Shown here piece by piece: positions 22,451-35,500 of a DNA stretch of 41,839 nucleotides. The notes below the pieces were generated by a model. That model was not told the origin of the DNA, searched no databases, and saw only the letters and a list, made by a program, of their open reading frames with translations. This DNA is from Circinella minor. Its lineage: Eukaryota; Mucoromycota; Mucoromycetes; Mucorales; Lichtheimiaceae. Within the stretch, counting starts at the first letter, position 1; each line of letters starts with the position of its first letter. Made by a program: the position numbers and the translations under genes. The DNA is taken from NCBI GenBank assembly GCA_016758965.1, contig JAEPRB010000309.1, positions 1-41,839 on the forward strand. Direction: 5' to 3'.

Positions 22451-25263
22451 ACAGCATGTTTTTTTGATAATACCTTAATTCCTTATTATTTTTTTAGTAT
22501 ACAGCTAGAACTTATGGCTTGATTTCGTTAATGATTGTAAAACAGATAAGTGTTATGAATATGATCTAATATATGAGTTTTTTTTTATTATTAATGTACA
22601 TGAATCAAGATATTTGGTGAAAGAGAAGTTGTTTATATATTTTATTATCAATAAATCAAGTATTATATGCAAATAGTCCTTTTGATCACACTGACTAGGA
22701 AGTTATTATTTTTTTATGTGTAATATTTCTTTTTTCTTGGATAATACTGTTATTAATACAAAATAATTATTTATGATCGGTTTATATTATGGTTATCAAA
22801 GGAATTAGCTGTCATTAACTATGTACAACAACCTTTCTATTTTTATTTTACGTTTCAAATTTTCAAAATCATGTTTTACGTAGTGCGGCCAAATTCTATC
22901 TTCAACGTTGTATCATTAAATAAAATAACTAATATTTGATCTACTTTTTTTTTTACATGCTACAAAAGGGCTGCTACAACCTGGGTTGTTAACCGCCAAA
23001 TATAAAAATAAAGCACATGCTATGAAAGTCTCCCCCAACTGCCATGCTAAAAAAAGAAACTAAGGTCAAGTTGAAAAAAAAATGCTATAGTAATACTTAT
23101 CATGCTCAGCAATTTTCTTCTGCCAAATTAAGTTTTCTGGATATCATGTTTCTAATCTTTTTTTTTTTTTTTTTTTTTTGTTCCTTACTCATGGTTCACC
23201 TCCTTTTTAGTTACAATGCGCCGTTTTGTGTTTAAAATCCGGCAATCTTAATATTGACGATCCATATTTTTTTTTTCAAGAGCTGCCGGGATGTTTGGTT
23301 TTCCCTCTCTCCCCCCTAATAGTTGACGGTCCCACATTTTTTTTTTCGTAAAAGATTGTTTTTTTTTTTTTAATTTTTCAACAGTTTATAATATAAAACA
23401 TTTAACTACAACAATTTTGTAACGTTAAAAAAAATGTCTATGTCGTTTGCTAAATTGGAAATTAAAAAAATACAAGACCAATGAACAGTTAGAGAGAGAA
23501 GACACCAATAAATACCACGAGTGGTCGTAAACGTAATGATAATACTTTTATAATAATAATAATAATATTGCATGATTATGTGAATTGAATTTTTGGTTAA
23601 AATTGGAATATTATCTCTTATGCAACTAAATTAATTTTATTACTGCATACGGGATTTCTATTTATTATATCGTAAAATAATCCTTAAAAAAATGTTTTGG
23701 AGTCATACCATTTTACGTATCTTTAAAGTGAATGAACTTGTTCTTTTATTATTATTATTATTATTGGCAAGGCATAATATATAAAAATAGGTTTTATCAA
23801 CATAATGTCGTCTTATTTTTTCTTTTCTTTTTTGCTTACTACTTACTTATACATTAAATATATAGGGACACGTTTCTTCTTTCCGTTCTTCTTTAATTAT
23901 TCCGCAATACTCTAAATTGTCTTTAGTAACAAAAAAGAAAAATAATGACGCCAAATTAATGTAAACATTATTTGGTCTTTTAAAGCAAAGAACAATAAGA
24001 AATCCAAATATACCAAAGTCTAAAATGTTGGTGTTATCATATTATTATTATTATTAGATATTGATATATATCATACGAGCGAGCTTTTTGAATCGGAAAA
24101 AATAAAGTACTATTCTATACTGTGGGGGGGGGGAGTTATTATTGTTAAATGGATTTTCTTGTTGCACATGTGCATATTATATTTATGCACTGAAAAATGA
24201 AATGCAAGTTATAATAATCTGCACGGACATTATAATGAATCACGCGTTTTGTTATCATTGTATTATTAAGTACAAGAAAAAAAGAATTGTGTCTAATTTT
24301 TTATTTTTATTTTGGTATATTAAAAAGAACTTTGTAAATCATCTGTCGAAACTCAGTATAAACCTTTTTCATAAATAATAATAATAATAATAAACATCAT
24401 AGGATTATAAAGGAGAGAGTAAAAAGGAGAAGTGTGGCTCATACAATCGTATACAACAATTAAGTTAAGATGGGAGAGAGAGAGAAAAAAAAACATATAC
24501 AAACACATCAATGAACAACAGCCCATTTTTTATTTAGGAGATAATAAACCAAAAGTTAATAATGATTAGGAGAACAAAGTAAGTCTTGACGATAAATGGG
24601 AGGAAATATATAACTTTAAACTGAAAACGGAGCAGACATGATTTACAGGGACATTTATGGTGAAATTTGAGTTGTACAAAAAATGTAAGACCTGGTAAAA
24701 ATATACCGAGAGTTTTCCATTTCAACCTACAACCAATCTCTCTCCGGAACTCAAAAAAGAAATAAAAAAAAAATAAAAGGACATCAGTTACCATGCCGAT
24801 TATTGTCATAGGAACAGAAAATTATCATTCATATCACACTGAAGCGAAAAAATAAAAAAAAGTTATATTTTTTTTTGTTTGATATATATTTAATGAGTAT
24901 TTGTTGAGAGTGATATATAATAAAAGGGTATAGGGGAGATAAAAAAAAAAAAAATTAAAAAATGGTGTGAACAAAAAAAAAAGAAAAGTTGTTATATATT
25001 GCAAAAAGTACAAATTATAATTTTTTTTTTTTGCTTTCCTTTGTGATGAGAGAGAAAAAAAGAGAAGAAAAAAGTGTATAAGAGAGTATAATTGATATAT
25101 GGACCAGCATATATATATATATATATACATATACACATACATAAAGGAAACAAAAAAAAAAAAAAAAGAGTGAATACAAACTATAGTGGTTGAATAATAT
25201 AATAAAAAAAAGAAAGAAAATTAATAATAATATAAATGAATTATCAAAAGCAAAAAAAAAATT
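22451..25263. other. Gene-poor stretch; 3' flank of the Zn2Cys6 gene at its right end
   Basis: No convincing coding frame. The frames at 24534-25142 (minus) and 23044-24378 (plus) are F/I/Y/K-rich products of homopolymers. It holds short AAT/ATT triplet tracts (for example near 23560, 23745 and 24377) and G and T runs. Confidence 0.5.
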
Positions 25264-26079
25264 TTATCGCAACTCATCAGTGTAATAGACACCAGGAGTA
25301 AATTGTGGTTGCATTGGATTAGTTTGATATGGTTGATGTTGTTGCTGATAATAAGGATGATGTTGATGTTGATAATGATTCTTTTGAAAAGTGGCAGTCA
25401 AAGGTGGTGTTGGTAATGTGTCATCATCATTTAATAAGTTTCTAATCGAAGTGCAACTAGACGAAGATGACGTTGAAGTAGTTGATGAAGATTGACGCAG
25501 TGGTGGCAAATGAAAAGCCGAGGTCGGCCGTCGCGGGGTGGGCGTGATGGGAGGGGAACTCGATGTAGGATGCCAATTTTGGGAATGAGGAGCATGTCGC
25601 GGGTGATACGTGCCGGAGGATCCGAAAACGGGTAACTGCAACGTTGATGGCTGCGCTTTTAACAACGCTCTCAAAATATCTTCAATAACCCCCAGTCTTT
25701 CTTCAATGGCCTCGACCGAAACAGTTTGTCCTTGTCGTTGTTGTTGTTGTTGATATTGAGCATGTTGCTGGTGAGACTGATGATGATTTGGTTGAGTTTT
25801 ATTATTTGTAGATGATGTTGATGGAGATGATGGAGATAATGATGCAGATGTATTGCTTGTATTGGTGGTGGTAGATGACGAAGACATCATCATTGTTGGT
25901 TGACGGACAAAGGTTCGGGATTTGTGGGAAGTCACGTATTTGCATTCTACTTTTGCGCGAATGCATCCTGTGCACGGCTTCTCCCCGTTACATTTGGTCT
26001 TTTTCCGTCTGCATTCACCGCATGCTGATACCACCTTAAGTCGTTTACGTCGGGTCTTGTCGATTGGTACAGTAGTCAT
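25264..26079 (-). CDS. Zn(II)2Cys6 binuclear-cluster transcription factor, single exon, 271 aa
   Basis: The six-cysteine motif is complete near the N-terminus: C20-x2-C23-x6-C30-x5-C36-x2-C39-x6-C46, with the basic first loop RRKKTKC and Pro35 before the fourth Cys. A basic run (TRRKRLK) ahead of it may be a nuclear localisation signal. Ser/Thr-, His- and Gln-rich low complexity (residues about 64-118) leads to a short amphipathic helix (VEAIEERLGVIEDILRALLK, about 121-140) that looks like the dimerisation coiled coil. The rest is Pro/Ser/Gln/His-rich, with a short ordered SIRNLLNDDD. No fungal-specific middle homology domain is present, so this is a compact member of the class. Targets are unknown. 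It is divergently transcribed from the methyltransferase gene across about 1.1 kb. Confidence 0.93.
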   Translation of the reverse strand: MTTVPIDKTRRKRLKVVSACGECRRKKTKCNGEKPCTGCIRAKVECKYVTSHKSRTFVRQPTMMMSSSSTTTNTSNTSASLSPSSPSTSSTNNKTQPNHHQSHQQHAQYQQQQQRQGQTVSVEAIEERLGVIEDILRALLKAQPSTLQLPVFGSSGTYHPRHAPHSQNWHPTSSSPPITPTPRRPTSAFHLPPLRQSSSTTSTSSSSSCTSIRNLLNDDDTLPTPPLTATFQKNHYQHQHHPYYQQQHQPYQTNPMQPQFTPGVYYTDELR

Positions 26080-26976
26080 TTCTTATATTAATTGATTAGT
26101 TTTTTTTTTTTTTTTGGAAAAAGAAAAAATATATATTATATATAAAAAATGAAAGGAGAAAAAGAAAAATATAACAAGAAAAAAAGTTGGAAAGAAAAAA
26201 AAAAAGAAAAGAAGAAAGAGACAGATTTAAAGAGGAAGAAGAAAATGAGAAAAAGGGAAAAGAGCGGGTCCTTAATATAGGCAGGAGATGTTTGAATAGT
26301 GTGTGCTTCGTTCGTCGTGACCGGTTGCTACTTCCGGTTCTAAAACGCGCATATTCTTTTTTTTTTTTTGCTATTGTTTATTATTTTTTTGAACCCACTT
26401 TTTTTTTTATTCCCCCCCCCTTGCGCCACATACATCACATTTACCACATCATACTATAAAAAAAACCCTTTAAATGATTTTCGATAAAGGACAATCTTTA
26501 TTTACCGAACTTCCTCGACTTAAACAGAAGGAAAAGAAGGGGGTGGGTTGTCTATAATAATCATACTGATATTAACAATAAAAAGCGAAAAAAAATAAGA
26601 ATGATGGCAAATGATACTGGTCTATATTAATTAAAATATTCTTTTCTTTTACTTTTCTTGTTTCTCTTCCTTTCCCTCATGTACAATAATAATAATAACA
26701 ATATTATTTGTTTGCCGGGATTTTTTCCAGATATCAAAGGGCGGTCGTCTTAAATAAAATCGTTGCCGATCCGATGCCGTGTGACAACAGCTGAGGAACC
26801 TCGTGCACAGTTGCTCAGTTATGAAATCAAGCACGCCCGGAACCGCGTAAGCAGGTCTGGCCGGACTAAGATCCTTTTTCACATCCTCTCTCCTTTGCTT
26901 TTTTTGTCTCCTCTTAACCTTCATTTTTGAGCCTCCCCCCCCCCCGAAAAAAACTTGGATTTCTCCTGGCTTTCTT

Positions 26977-27010
<34 letters not shown>

Positions 27011-27211
27011 CGCGCTCTCCTTTCTTCTCCTGTGCTCTTCTCTCCCTCCCCCCACAATTGAACTATAGAACATTATAATAAAATTCCCCGCAGTTTGGTG
27101 ACATTTTGTTTTTTAAACCACCCACTCGCACAGAACAACATTACACATAGTTTACACTGACACGCTTTCCTCTTTCTTTTTTTATTTTTTTTTTATTTCG
27201 AGATCTCCAAA
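26080..27211. promoter_or_regulatory. Shared divergent intergenic region
   Basis: It separates the ATG of the Zn2Cys6 gene (26079, minus) from that of the methyltransferase (27212, plus), so both promoters should lie here. Next to the Zn2Cys6 start is a purine-rich A/G tract on the plus strand (about 26110-26270). A T run (about 26977-27010) and C/T tracts lie nearer the methyltransferase. I see no TATA box that I would insist on. Confidence 0.6.
26711..26874. other. Locally GC-rich block, possible ncRNA or coding remnant
   Basis: Within very AT-rich surroundings this stretch is clearly richer in G and C, with GCCCGGAACCGCG and TCTGGCCGGAC close to its right end. The minus strand is open over it (RPAYAVPGVLDFITEQL), but the frame lacks domain character. 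I could not match it to an snRNA, RNase P RNA, SRP RNA or tRNA by eye. It may be a structured RNA or part of a promoter. Confidence 0.3.
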
Positions 27212-28395
27212 ATGACAGATTGGTGTAATCGTTGGGATAATGCGGAGACTCCTTGGGATAAAGGACAAGCAAGTCCTGCTTTAGAAGATTTAATAAAAAA
27301 TCATTCTCACCTTATACCTTCAACTGGTATTGGCCTGGTGCCCGGATGTGGTTCGTAAGTTTTTTTTTATTTTATTTTTATATATACTTTATAACACCAT
27401 TTAGATATTCCTATTTTCTTTCAAAAGTAACTAACTGAAACATACCCGCTCTAAAAGGGGGTATGATGTGGTACTTTTGGCCACAGACGACCTTCATATC
27501 ACGGGGTTAGATATGAGTTCAACTTGTGTTAATTTATGCAATGAGGTAACAAAAAAGAAAAAAAAATTGTAGTTTTGCGCGCAATGAAGCATAATAATAT
27601 ATACAAAAACAGTAACCGTAACAACCACCGTCCTTCCCCCCCCCACACTCTCCACATTAATAAATTATATTATTATAACAGAAACTAGGCAACAAAAGTC
27701 ATGGTCAATATGATTTTATTTGTGATGATTTTTTTAAATTCAAGGTTCCTGAAGGTGGCTATGACTTGGTCTATGATTACACGTAATATATATCACTCTT
27801 TTACTCTTATTTTTTTTTTTTTTAAAAAAAAAAGAAGATGTACTACACTTTAAAAGATACTGTTTTTTTTTTTTTTTTTTTTTTTGTAATCTAAATAATT
27901 GTTAATGGTTTAATGATTATAATAACAGGTTTTTATGTGCAATGCCACCTCACATGAGACCAGATTGGGGAAAACGTATGGCCGAAATCATTAAGCCTGG
28001 CGGCACACTTATTGCTTTACAATATCCACTCAAGGAAAAATCAAAACAACCACCATTTACTCTTTCCGTTGAAATGTAAGTGCACCCCCAAATTGGATTA
28101 CACAAAAAAAAAAAAACCTTTTATTACACGTTTTTTTTTTCTTGGTGTGATGATGATACGATGTTAAGTTACCCTTGAAAAAAAAAAAGTGCCGCGTTTT
28201 TTTTTTTTAATAATGCTTGGTTTGTTGTTGTTGTTGTTGTTGTTTGTTTCTCACACAAGAAAAAAAAATAATTATTTTAGATATCATGAATTGTTAAATG
28301 AAAATTTTGATAATGTTTATTTGGAAGATGCTAAAGGACATGAAAGTCGTTCAGGTGAAGAAAAAATGAGCGTTTGGAAACGTAAACAACAGTAA
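27212..28395 (+). CDS. TPMT-family (thiol/halide) S-adenosylmethionine methyltransferase, 5 exons, 197 aa
   Basis: Exons: 27212-27354, 27458-27545, 27682-27782, 27929-28075, 28281-28395; phases agree and the frame closes on TAA. The start WCNRWDNAETPWDKGQASPA is the signature of the TPMT superfamily (thiopurine methyltransferase, plant HOL/thiol methyltransferase). SAM motif I is LVPGCGSGYD (residues 42-51), the acidic ribose-binding end is GLDMSS, and DFICDDFF and YDLVYDYTFLCAMPP follow with the family's aromatic-rich spacing. KPGGTLIALQYPL is the post-III strand and the end is EEKMSVWKRKQQ. Such enzymes methylate thiols, bisulfide or halide ions, or thiopurines; the substrate here is not determinable. 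The length is slightly short but complete. It is cytosolic by absence of a signal. An A-rich AATAATAAA about 55 bp after the stop could serve for polyadenylation. Confidence 0.94.
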
Positions 28396-30367
28396 TTTAT
28401 AGTAATCATTTAGTATTTTTTATCATTATTATTTATCAGTTTATTGAACGAAATAATAAAAAAAAAAAAAAATTGAGCAATGGTATAATGGGGTATCTTA
28501 TAAAAAAGAAAAACAATAACAAAGTTCGGAGGTATTCGGATGATCCTAAATCAGATTAAGTCTATACAGTTTCTTACCAGTTACTAGGTGCGAACGCGTT
28601 TTAAGAAACTTACCCTTTTCAATTAAAATAAATAATTTGATTGGTCACATAGTTTAAAAGCATAAGAGGGTTTGTTCTGCTCTAACTTTCATTCCATTTA
28701 ATTGATATAAAAAAAAAAAAAAGAGGGCGGGGGGAGGGGGAGAGTAACACAGTATGAAAAAAAAACAAGTAACGTGCACAGATGTTTATAATGTACAAAA
28801 AGTCAAAATTTTGATTTAACAAGTTGTGCTCAGACAATCCTTCTTTTATTCCGGAATGGACTCAACCCGCTTCCTTCCATCTTCCCCCAAGAAAAAAAAA
28901 ACCGTGCACGAAAAAAAAAAAAAAAAAAAAAAAAAGAACCAGGGGACCAGGGGATTCTCTAAAAAAAAAAAGGGAATCATATCAAAGAAAGCGTGATACT
29001 TTCATTTATCGTGGGTAATTAAACAGAAATTATTTCCATCCAATTCGATTTTTGTACAAATAAAGCTTTGATCTATTGCATGTTAAAATGTTGCTTCTAT
29101 TGATATAGAGTTGATAACAGAATACAACCGGAGAACGGATAACGGGGTCCCGAGCTATATATAACCTGAAGGAAATAGCACACGAATACTAACATGAGAA
29201 GAGATGAAATCATTAGAACTTTGTTCCTGCTATTAGGATGAGGAATGTATTAGGTACTTTCAGCTTCTGATTTAAAAAAAAAAATTGACAACTGACGACC
29301 TTTTCCGGGGGATCCTATTATATTACACGGGCCCATGAAATTGGACGTGCGTAACTTTTTAGTTATTTGTGTCATATATGTAGCAAAAAGGCTGTTTGGT
29401 TCGTACAGATTCAACAAGTATCATTTCTTTGTAAGTGGGGATGGATGCATTGAACACATAACGTGTGTACAAATTTTGGTGCTTCGATAACTAATTTAGG
29501 TAATATATAATCCCATCAAATGTCATTTGGTTCCGGGTACGGACTGTAATACCTAACTTCAAATGAAACGTGCCTCCTGAGTTTTTTTTTTTTTTTTTAC
29601 ACTGATATCCAAAGATAAAGTTATATACTTTGATATGCCAAAAATTCTCTTCTTCTAGTATCTGAAATAGATTGAAATAGTTGTTACATTGAACATCGAA
29701 TTATGATACTATATCAGCATTGATTGTAAACAGTGTTTAAGTACATACGTTTATAAAAGTAGACAGCTTCCAACTTTACGTATTGGTATTATTTTTTTTA
29801 GTACCACCATAATAAAATAAGTGATTAGAACGATTACAAAGTCATAAGTTCGTGTGAAAGGATAGTGCAAATAAAAACAGTTCATAAATGGCGCGCAAAA
29901 TTAGAAACTCGTTGTATATATATATATATATATATATAATAATGGTATTTGAGCTTGTTGAATTCATATGTTAATCAAAATAAACAAGTAACAAAGTTAT
30001 AAGTGAGTGTAAAAATAAATAAGAATCAATAACCAGTATCACATTTTTGATATCATCTATCAAGAAACTATTCATTTTTCATAATCTATTGTACTATCTA
30101 TTAATCCATAATCCTTGCAAGTGAAAAAAAAAAAGAAAGACTTGTTTAAATATTTATTTTTTATTTTTTGGCTGCCTTTTGTTGTTGTGGTGGTTCTTGA
30201 TTCTTTTGGTCTTCATCTACTTCAAGTTTTCGTTTTCCATTACTTAATTATTATACAATTAGAACCAAAAAAAAAACATCTATATGTTCATTCTCTCCCA
30301 TACACACATACACACACCTCTTCTTCTCTTTATAACGTCTTTTATTATACATTGATCATTATATATC
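28396..30367. other. Gene-poor stretch between convergent methyltransferase and TRM5 genes
   Basis: No supported gene. Frames at 28824-29018 and 30115-30378 are K/F-rich artefacts of A and T runs. A (TA)n tract lies at about 29914-29937. The section 29300-29600 is less homopolymeric than its surroundings, but I find no readable protein or RNA in it. Confidence 0.5.
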
Positions 30368-30506
30368 TTACCTTGTAGCAAATGCCATTTCCGGAGTTAA
30401 ACGGAAACTCAAGCAATACATCTCCTTATTCGGTGCAACGTTTCTGACATTATGAGCGACACTTGTTGCACGGTCGATGGGCGCACCGATCACTTGACTT
30501 GCTCGC

Positions 30507-30537
<31 letters not shown>

Positions 30538-32286
30538 AATTTTTTGTTCCCATGATGATAAGTGATGCGGGTAACTAAAAAAAAAAAAATTGTAGGCATT
30601 TGTTTTACCTCAATAATATCATTGGCAGGCTCCGAACTTCTGGTGAAACAGTGACAATGGATCATGGGAAGCTTTGCAGATTGAGTGGCATCAAATCGAA
30701 CCTTTTGATCACGATACAATCCGTGAAACGTATCTAATGTAAAATAAGAAATATATATTAAACCGATTACTTTTTTTTGTTAATATAACAAATAGAATCG
30801 GTTATCTATAGAAGTAAAATATTTACCAAGAAATTCAATAGCTGTTGCAGGAAGATTCATTACAAAATGATCAAATGTTTTCCATTCTTTGGAAGTTGCT
30901 TGAAGATCTTCAACAGCTTTTTTAATAAATTCCCGTCCATCTAAATTGTACGTGTGAATACCTTTGGTAATCTATATATATATATATATATATATACATA
31001 ATATAAAAACAGATTATCAGCATTTCTCCTCGTGGAAGAATCACTTTTTTAGAAATTTTACTTTGTTAAGTTTAACATTCTCATTAAGCCATTCATAAGA
31101 AGACGGGTTTAAATCATTTGCATAGACGATAGAACCTTTTTTAGCGGAAGGTAATGCGAACGGACCCACACCTGCAAATACATCACCTGATATATATAAA
31201 GACAAATTGTTCAATTCAAAGTTGCCAGTAATTAAATATTTAAAAATGGTTACTTACAAATATATTCATCTTTTTTAAACATTTGAATAAGACGATCATG
31301 TTCAGTATGTAACCTTGAATTCCAATAAACTTTAGAAAAATCAAATTTAAACCTGCATCCACTTTCTTTCTATAATATTATATATTGATTAAGTTCTTTC
31401 ATAATCATAATACAAAAAGATCCCTTTCTTCTTTCTTACCACTTGAGCAATCATATTATTTTCTCCTGCAAGAATTTCCATTTGAAAGAAACGAAATGTT
31501 GTATCAATATTATTTGTTTTATTTACTACAGTTGTTATATTTTTATTTTTCTAAAATTGTTTTTTAATGAGTTACTTATATATATCCTTTCTCTCTTTTT
31601 CTTTTTTTTTTTTTTATTAAAGATAATACTTACATCCAAAATGACTTGACCAATTAATTCTTTCCATGGAAAAAATTCTTCTTTTAAGTTCATATGAGCA
31701 ATATGACCAATTTGTGTATACGATGCTGGTGTATCTTCTGCAGGAATAACAGCATGTAAAATTTGATCTACGACAATAAAATAAAATGATTAAAAAATCC
31801 ATCTTTCCTTTTAATAAATATATTTTACCTGCTGTCCAATAAGAATAATCTAAATCCATTGAATATTGTTCAAATCCAAGATTTTCTTTTTCAATTATTG
31901 ATTTCATTTCTTCAGGTAACTTTGAAATATCTAATTTTTTTTTTTTTTTAGTTGACTCTGACAACCTTTCACCCTCCCCCTTTTTTTTTTACCTTCTTCT
32001 CGTAAATCATTTCTAAGTAATATAAGTTTTGTATCTGGTTGATCACTATTAGCAACATTACGTAAACGGGGTTGATTTAATAATTCACTAAAAAAAAAAA
32101 AAGTTAGAATGTATTACATTGGTTGAGTTAAAAAATAAATAGTCAAAACCTTGATAAATTCTTCATGAGACCACCCACATGCTTAGCTTGTACACGCATA
32201 GCAAGTGTTGATACGGTTTTTTTAAATGCTTCACGATTTAAGATTTTCATGCCATGCTGAACAGGAGGAACAAATGCACGAGTCAT
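30368..32286 (-). CDS. TRM5: tRNA (guanine37-N1)-methyltransferase Trm5, 10 exons, 407 aa
   Basis: Exons: 32286-32150, 32087-31993, 31930-31829, 31767-31634, 31550-31440, 31369-31258, 31186-31062, 30971-30827, 30733-30609, 30505-30368; every junction keeps phase. The enzyme makes m1G37 (and in some species starts wybutosine) in tRNAs, preventing +1 frameshifting; it acts in cytosol, nucleus and mitochondria. Visible signatures are [52 protein letters not shown] motif [13 protein letters not shown] (residues 232-243), VYANDLNP, and the catalytic-type NLPATAIEF (N311-P313). The start MTRAFVPPV fits the family; no mitochondrial presequence is obvious. The terminal TAA overlaps a perfect donor-like AAG|GTAAGA (30373-30367), so an extra 3' exon cannot be excluded. 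It lies 294 bp downstream of the ITC1-like gene, in the same orientation. Confidence 0.96.
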
Positions 32287-32579
32287 TTTTTTTTTTTTTT
32301 ATAAAGTGTCAAAAAAAGTTGATCGATTAAAAAAAAAAATAAACCACTAATTAAGATCGGGTTTCTCGAATAAAAAAAAAAACAATGCCGGACTTTGTTT
32401 TGGAAAGGATTTCCCAATTCTATTGGGAGTTAAAAGATAAAAGCTTTAATATAATGAAAATGATTTATTATGTATAATGAAGTTATTGAGTTATTATTAT
32501 TTTTTCTTAATGTGAATGAATTATAGTTGCTTATTTCTAAAGTTTTTTTTTTAACTAGCTAATATTTAACTATTATTGA

Positions 32580-35500
32580 TTATTTAGCATATTTATTGAC
32601 ATAGACTTGCCATGAACTAAGAGGTCCATTTGATGTATTTTTACGAGTACTTCGACGTGTTACTTCTGGTTTCGATGCATTATTATGTTCCTATCAATGA
32701 AATAAATAAGTATTTCGTATATCTGTCAATGAAACAATACATCGAATTAAAAAAATAATAATACTCACAGTGATTCTCTTTTTCATGCCCAATGCCAAAT
32801 CATGTGAATGCTTGGTAAGTTCCTTTTTCAATTTATGTTCTCGTTCACCCTTTGGATTCAACCATGCTAAAAGGTTCTCAATCTATCATTTCATCCATAC
32901 ACATTTTTAAATTAATTATATATTTCTTTTCTCAATAAAAATAATTTTAATCACTTACATCTTCTGGTTCATCATAGCATCGCCACCATTCTTCTGGTTG
33001 TAAAGTAGTTGCAGCTTCATTGTCTTCCATTCCTTCCATAACTTCTATCCGTTTCTTCATGAATTCTGCTTCTTTTTCAAAACCTTGTGCTTTCATTAAT
33101 GTTGATACGAATTGGACACCTCCACCGTGCCCGCACGAATGAAGATTATTAGATGCGTTGGTTCCGTTTGCTGAATGGCTAGTAGTATTAATAGTATTTG
33201 TTGAAGTGGTGGATGGTTTAATTTCAGCGTAGGTTGTAGGATCATTTCTTTCTCGAAGAAGAGTGAAATCTACATCACTAGGACTTTGAACAAATAATCT
33301 TCCAGTACCATGTGTTGTTCCCCCTCCAATGTTATCCAAATATAAATATCGACTATAAAATTTGTCACGACCTAATGGTTTTATTCGTGCTGTAGTATAT
33401 CTGCGCATACTATGTTCAATTTGTTCTTCCTGTGTAATATAAAATATTATTTTTTTTGCTTCGCTTGGATGAAAGTAAAAGAATGAGTCTATCATCTTTA
33501 TGATATGTACCTTTTTATGTAAATGACGTTCCTCTTCATCCAATTTTCTACGTGCTGTACTACGTGCTTTAAGGATTTGACTTCGTGCTCGGGCTTCTTC
33601 TCGCTGTTGATGATATAATTTCATTCTTTTTGCTTCTCTTTCTTCACGTTCAATTTGTTTACGCTTTAATAATGCTTGACGAGATTCAGATCGTGAAGAT
33701 GAAGACGCTGATGTTTCTTGTTGTGAGGATGTTCGATCACTATATATAGTAGTTTTTTTTGTTTTGTTTTGTTTTGTTAGTATATCATCAAATATCACAT
33801 TCGTATTAAAAAAATATTAGGTTTTTACTAACATGTTCTCTTCATCACCAGTTTCACCTTCTGATTCAGAATCATCCGAATCTGATGCATTTTCTTTTTC
33901 ATCTTCCTTGATACGTCGCTCTAACTCTTGGCGCTCCGCATGGCTATGTGTGTATATTTTCCAAAAAAAAAAAAAAAAAAAAAAAAATTATGGGTTAAGT
34001 TTTAATTGACCTCTTCTTCTTCTTGTTACGTCCATTCACTTACATCCTTTTTCGTTCACGACTTAAATCAATCTTTTGTTTTCGCAATTCAGTCATTTGT
34101 TCTTGACATTCTTCCATAAATTCTCTATAATAGTCTATAAGTAATTGATTTTATCCTATGTACGATTTTCACTTTCTAAAATTTAATTTTTGTTTGATAA
34201 CTTACTTAATAAATGCACATTCATTAACAACACCAACGAGCATTCCAAGCATATACACCTTATCTGTCAAACTTAATCGTAAATAAGCTTCTTCTCGTTC
34301 TTCTAAAGTAGTTTCTTCATCAGGTACAAGTAAGTTAAAGATTCTATCTACTTGACTGACTCTGTCTGGTGTAGTAATCTACAAATCGAAAAAAAGTAAG
34401 ATATATATATATAAACAGTGCGAAATTTATTGATATGATTCCTATATGAAAATGAGATAAAGAAACAAGCTACTTACATGATTGATACATCCAATTAAGA
34501 CATCTTCCCATCCTTCACGATCATTTTCAACAGGAATAAGTTCGTCATCCCATGATTGACCAATTTCAGCTACATGTGGATTTGTCCAAGCTGAACTAGT
34601 TACTTCTTGATGTTGATTATCACTATCAGATACCGAGGAAACATCTTGTTCATCTTCACTCATAACAGATGGTTGACGGCTAGGTGAACGTGTTGGTGTC
34701 CCACGTAATGAAGAAGGTGCGGATAAATGCTGAGGATTGACAGCAGACAATGATGATGAAGAAGACTTTTTGGCTTTTTGTTGTTGACGTTCCTTGATGA
34801 TTGCGTTTAAAAGACATACATTACTTTCAATGAGTAAATCAGATTTGAAATCGATATTTGTATGACGCAATGCACTTTCAAAATCATCGAGAGGGAATGG
34901 GAATAAGCCAAGTGGTTTTGCAAACACGCTAAGAAAAGACCAAACCATTAAAAGAGAACCTAGAGTATCGGATGGTACTGTTTGTTGTTGTGACGGTGTA
35001 GGACATAATGGCATATCACCTGTTGGATTAAGAATTTCCTTAGTTGCACCAGGTTGTCCTGGCTTCATGTCGATAATGGGCCCTGTACCAGAAGGTTGAC
35101 GACGATACGATGGAATGTCCAAATCTTCAATGGGGTATTTGATAGATGCTTCAATTTTTTTCGCGTCTATAACGACAGGTTTTTTTTGAACTACCTCAGA
35201 TTTGCTACGATTTTTGGATTGTGCTTCTTGTTGTTGTTGAGTAGCACTCACGGTAGGTTTTGATGATTTTGTTTTGGAATTATCAGCCAGAGTAGTTGCA
35301 GGAGATGCATCTACAAGTTTCTTTCGACGAGATTTGGCATCTACTTTGTCTTTGATTTCTTGAAGATGTTTGGGAAGTTTGGTATCAATTTCAAATTTGT
35401 TTGCAGTCGATTCCTAATAAAAAACCAAAATTTGGAAATAAAATATTAAGCCCATTTTCATATATTTTATATAAATGTAGAAGAGAGATGGGTCAACGTA

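Noticed and set aside
24534..25142. Two minus-strand open frames of about 90-100 codons as genes
   Set aside because: Composition is dominated by F, L, Y and K from homopolymers and TA repeats; no domain, no splice context.
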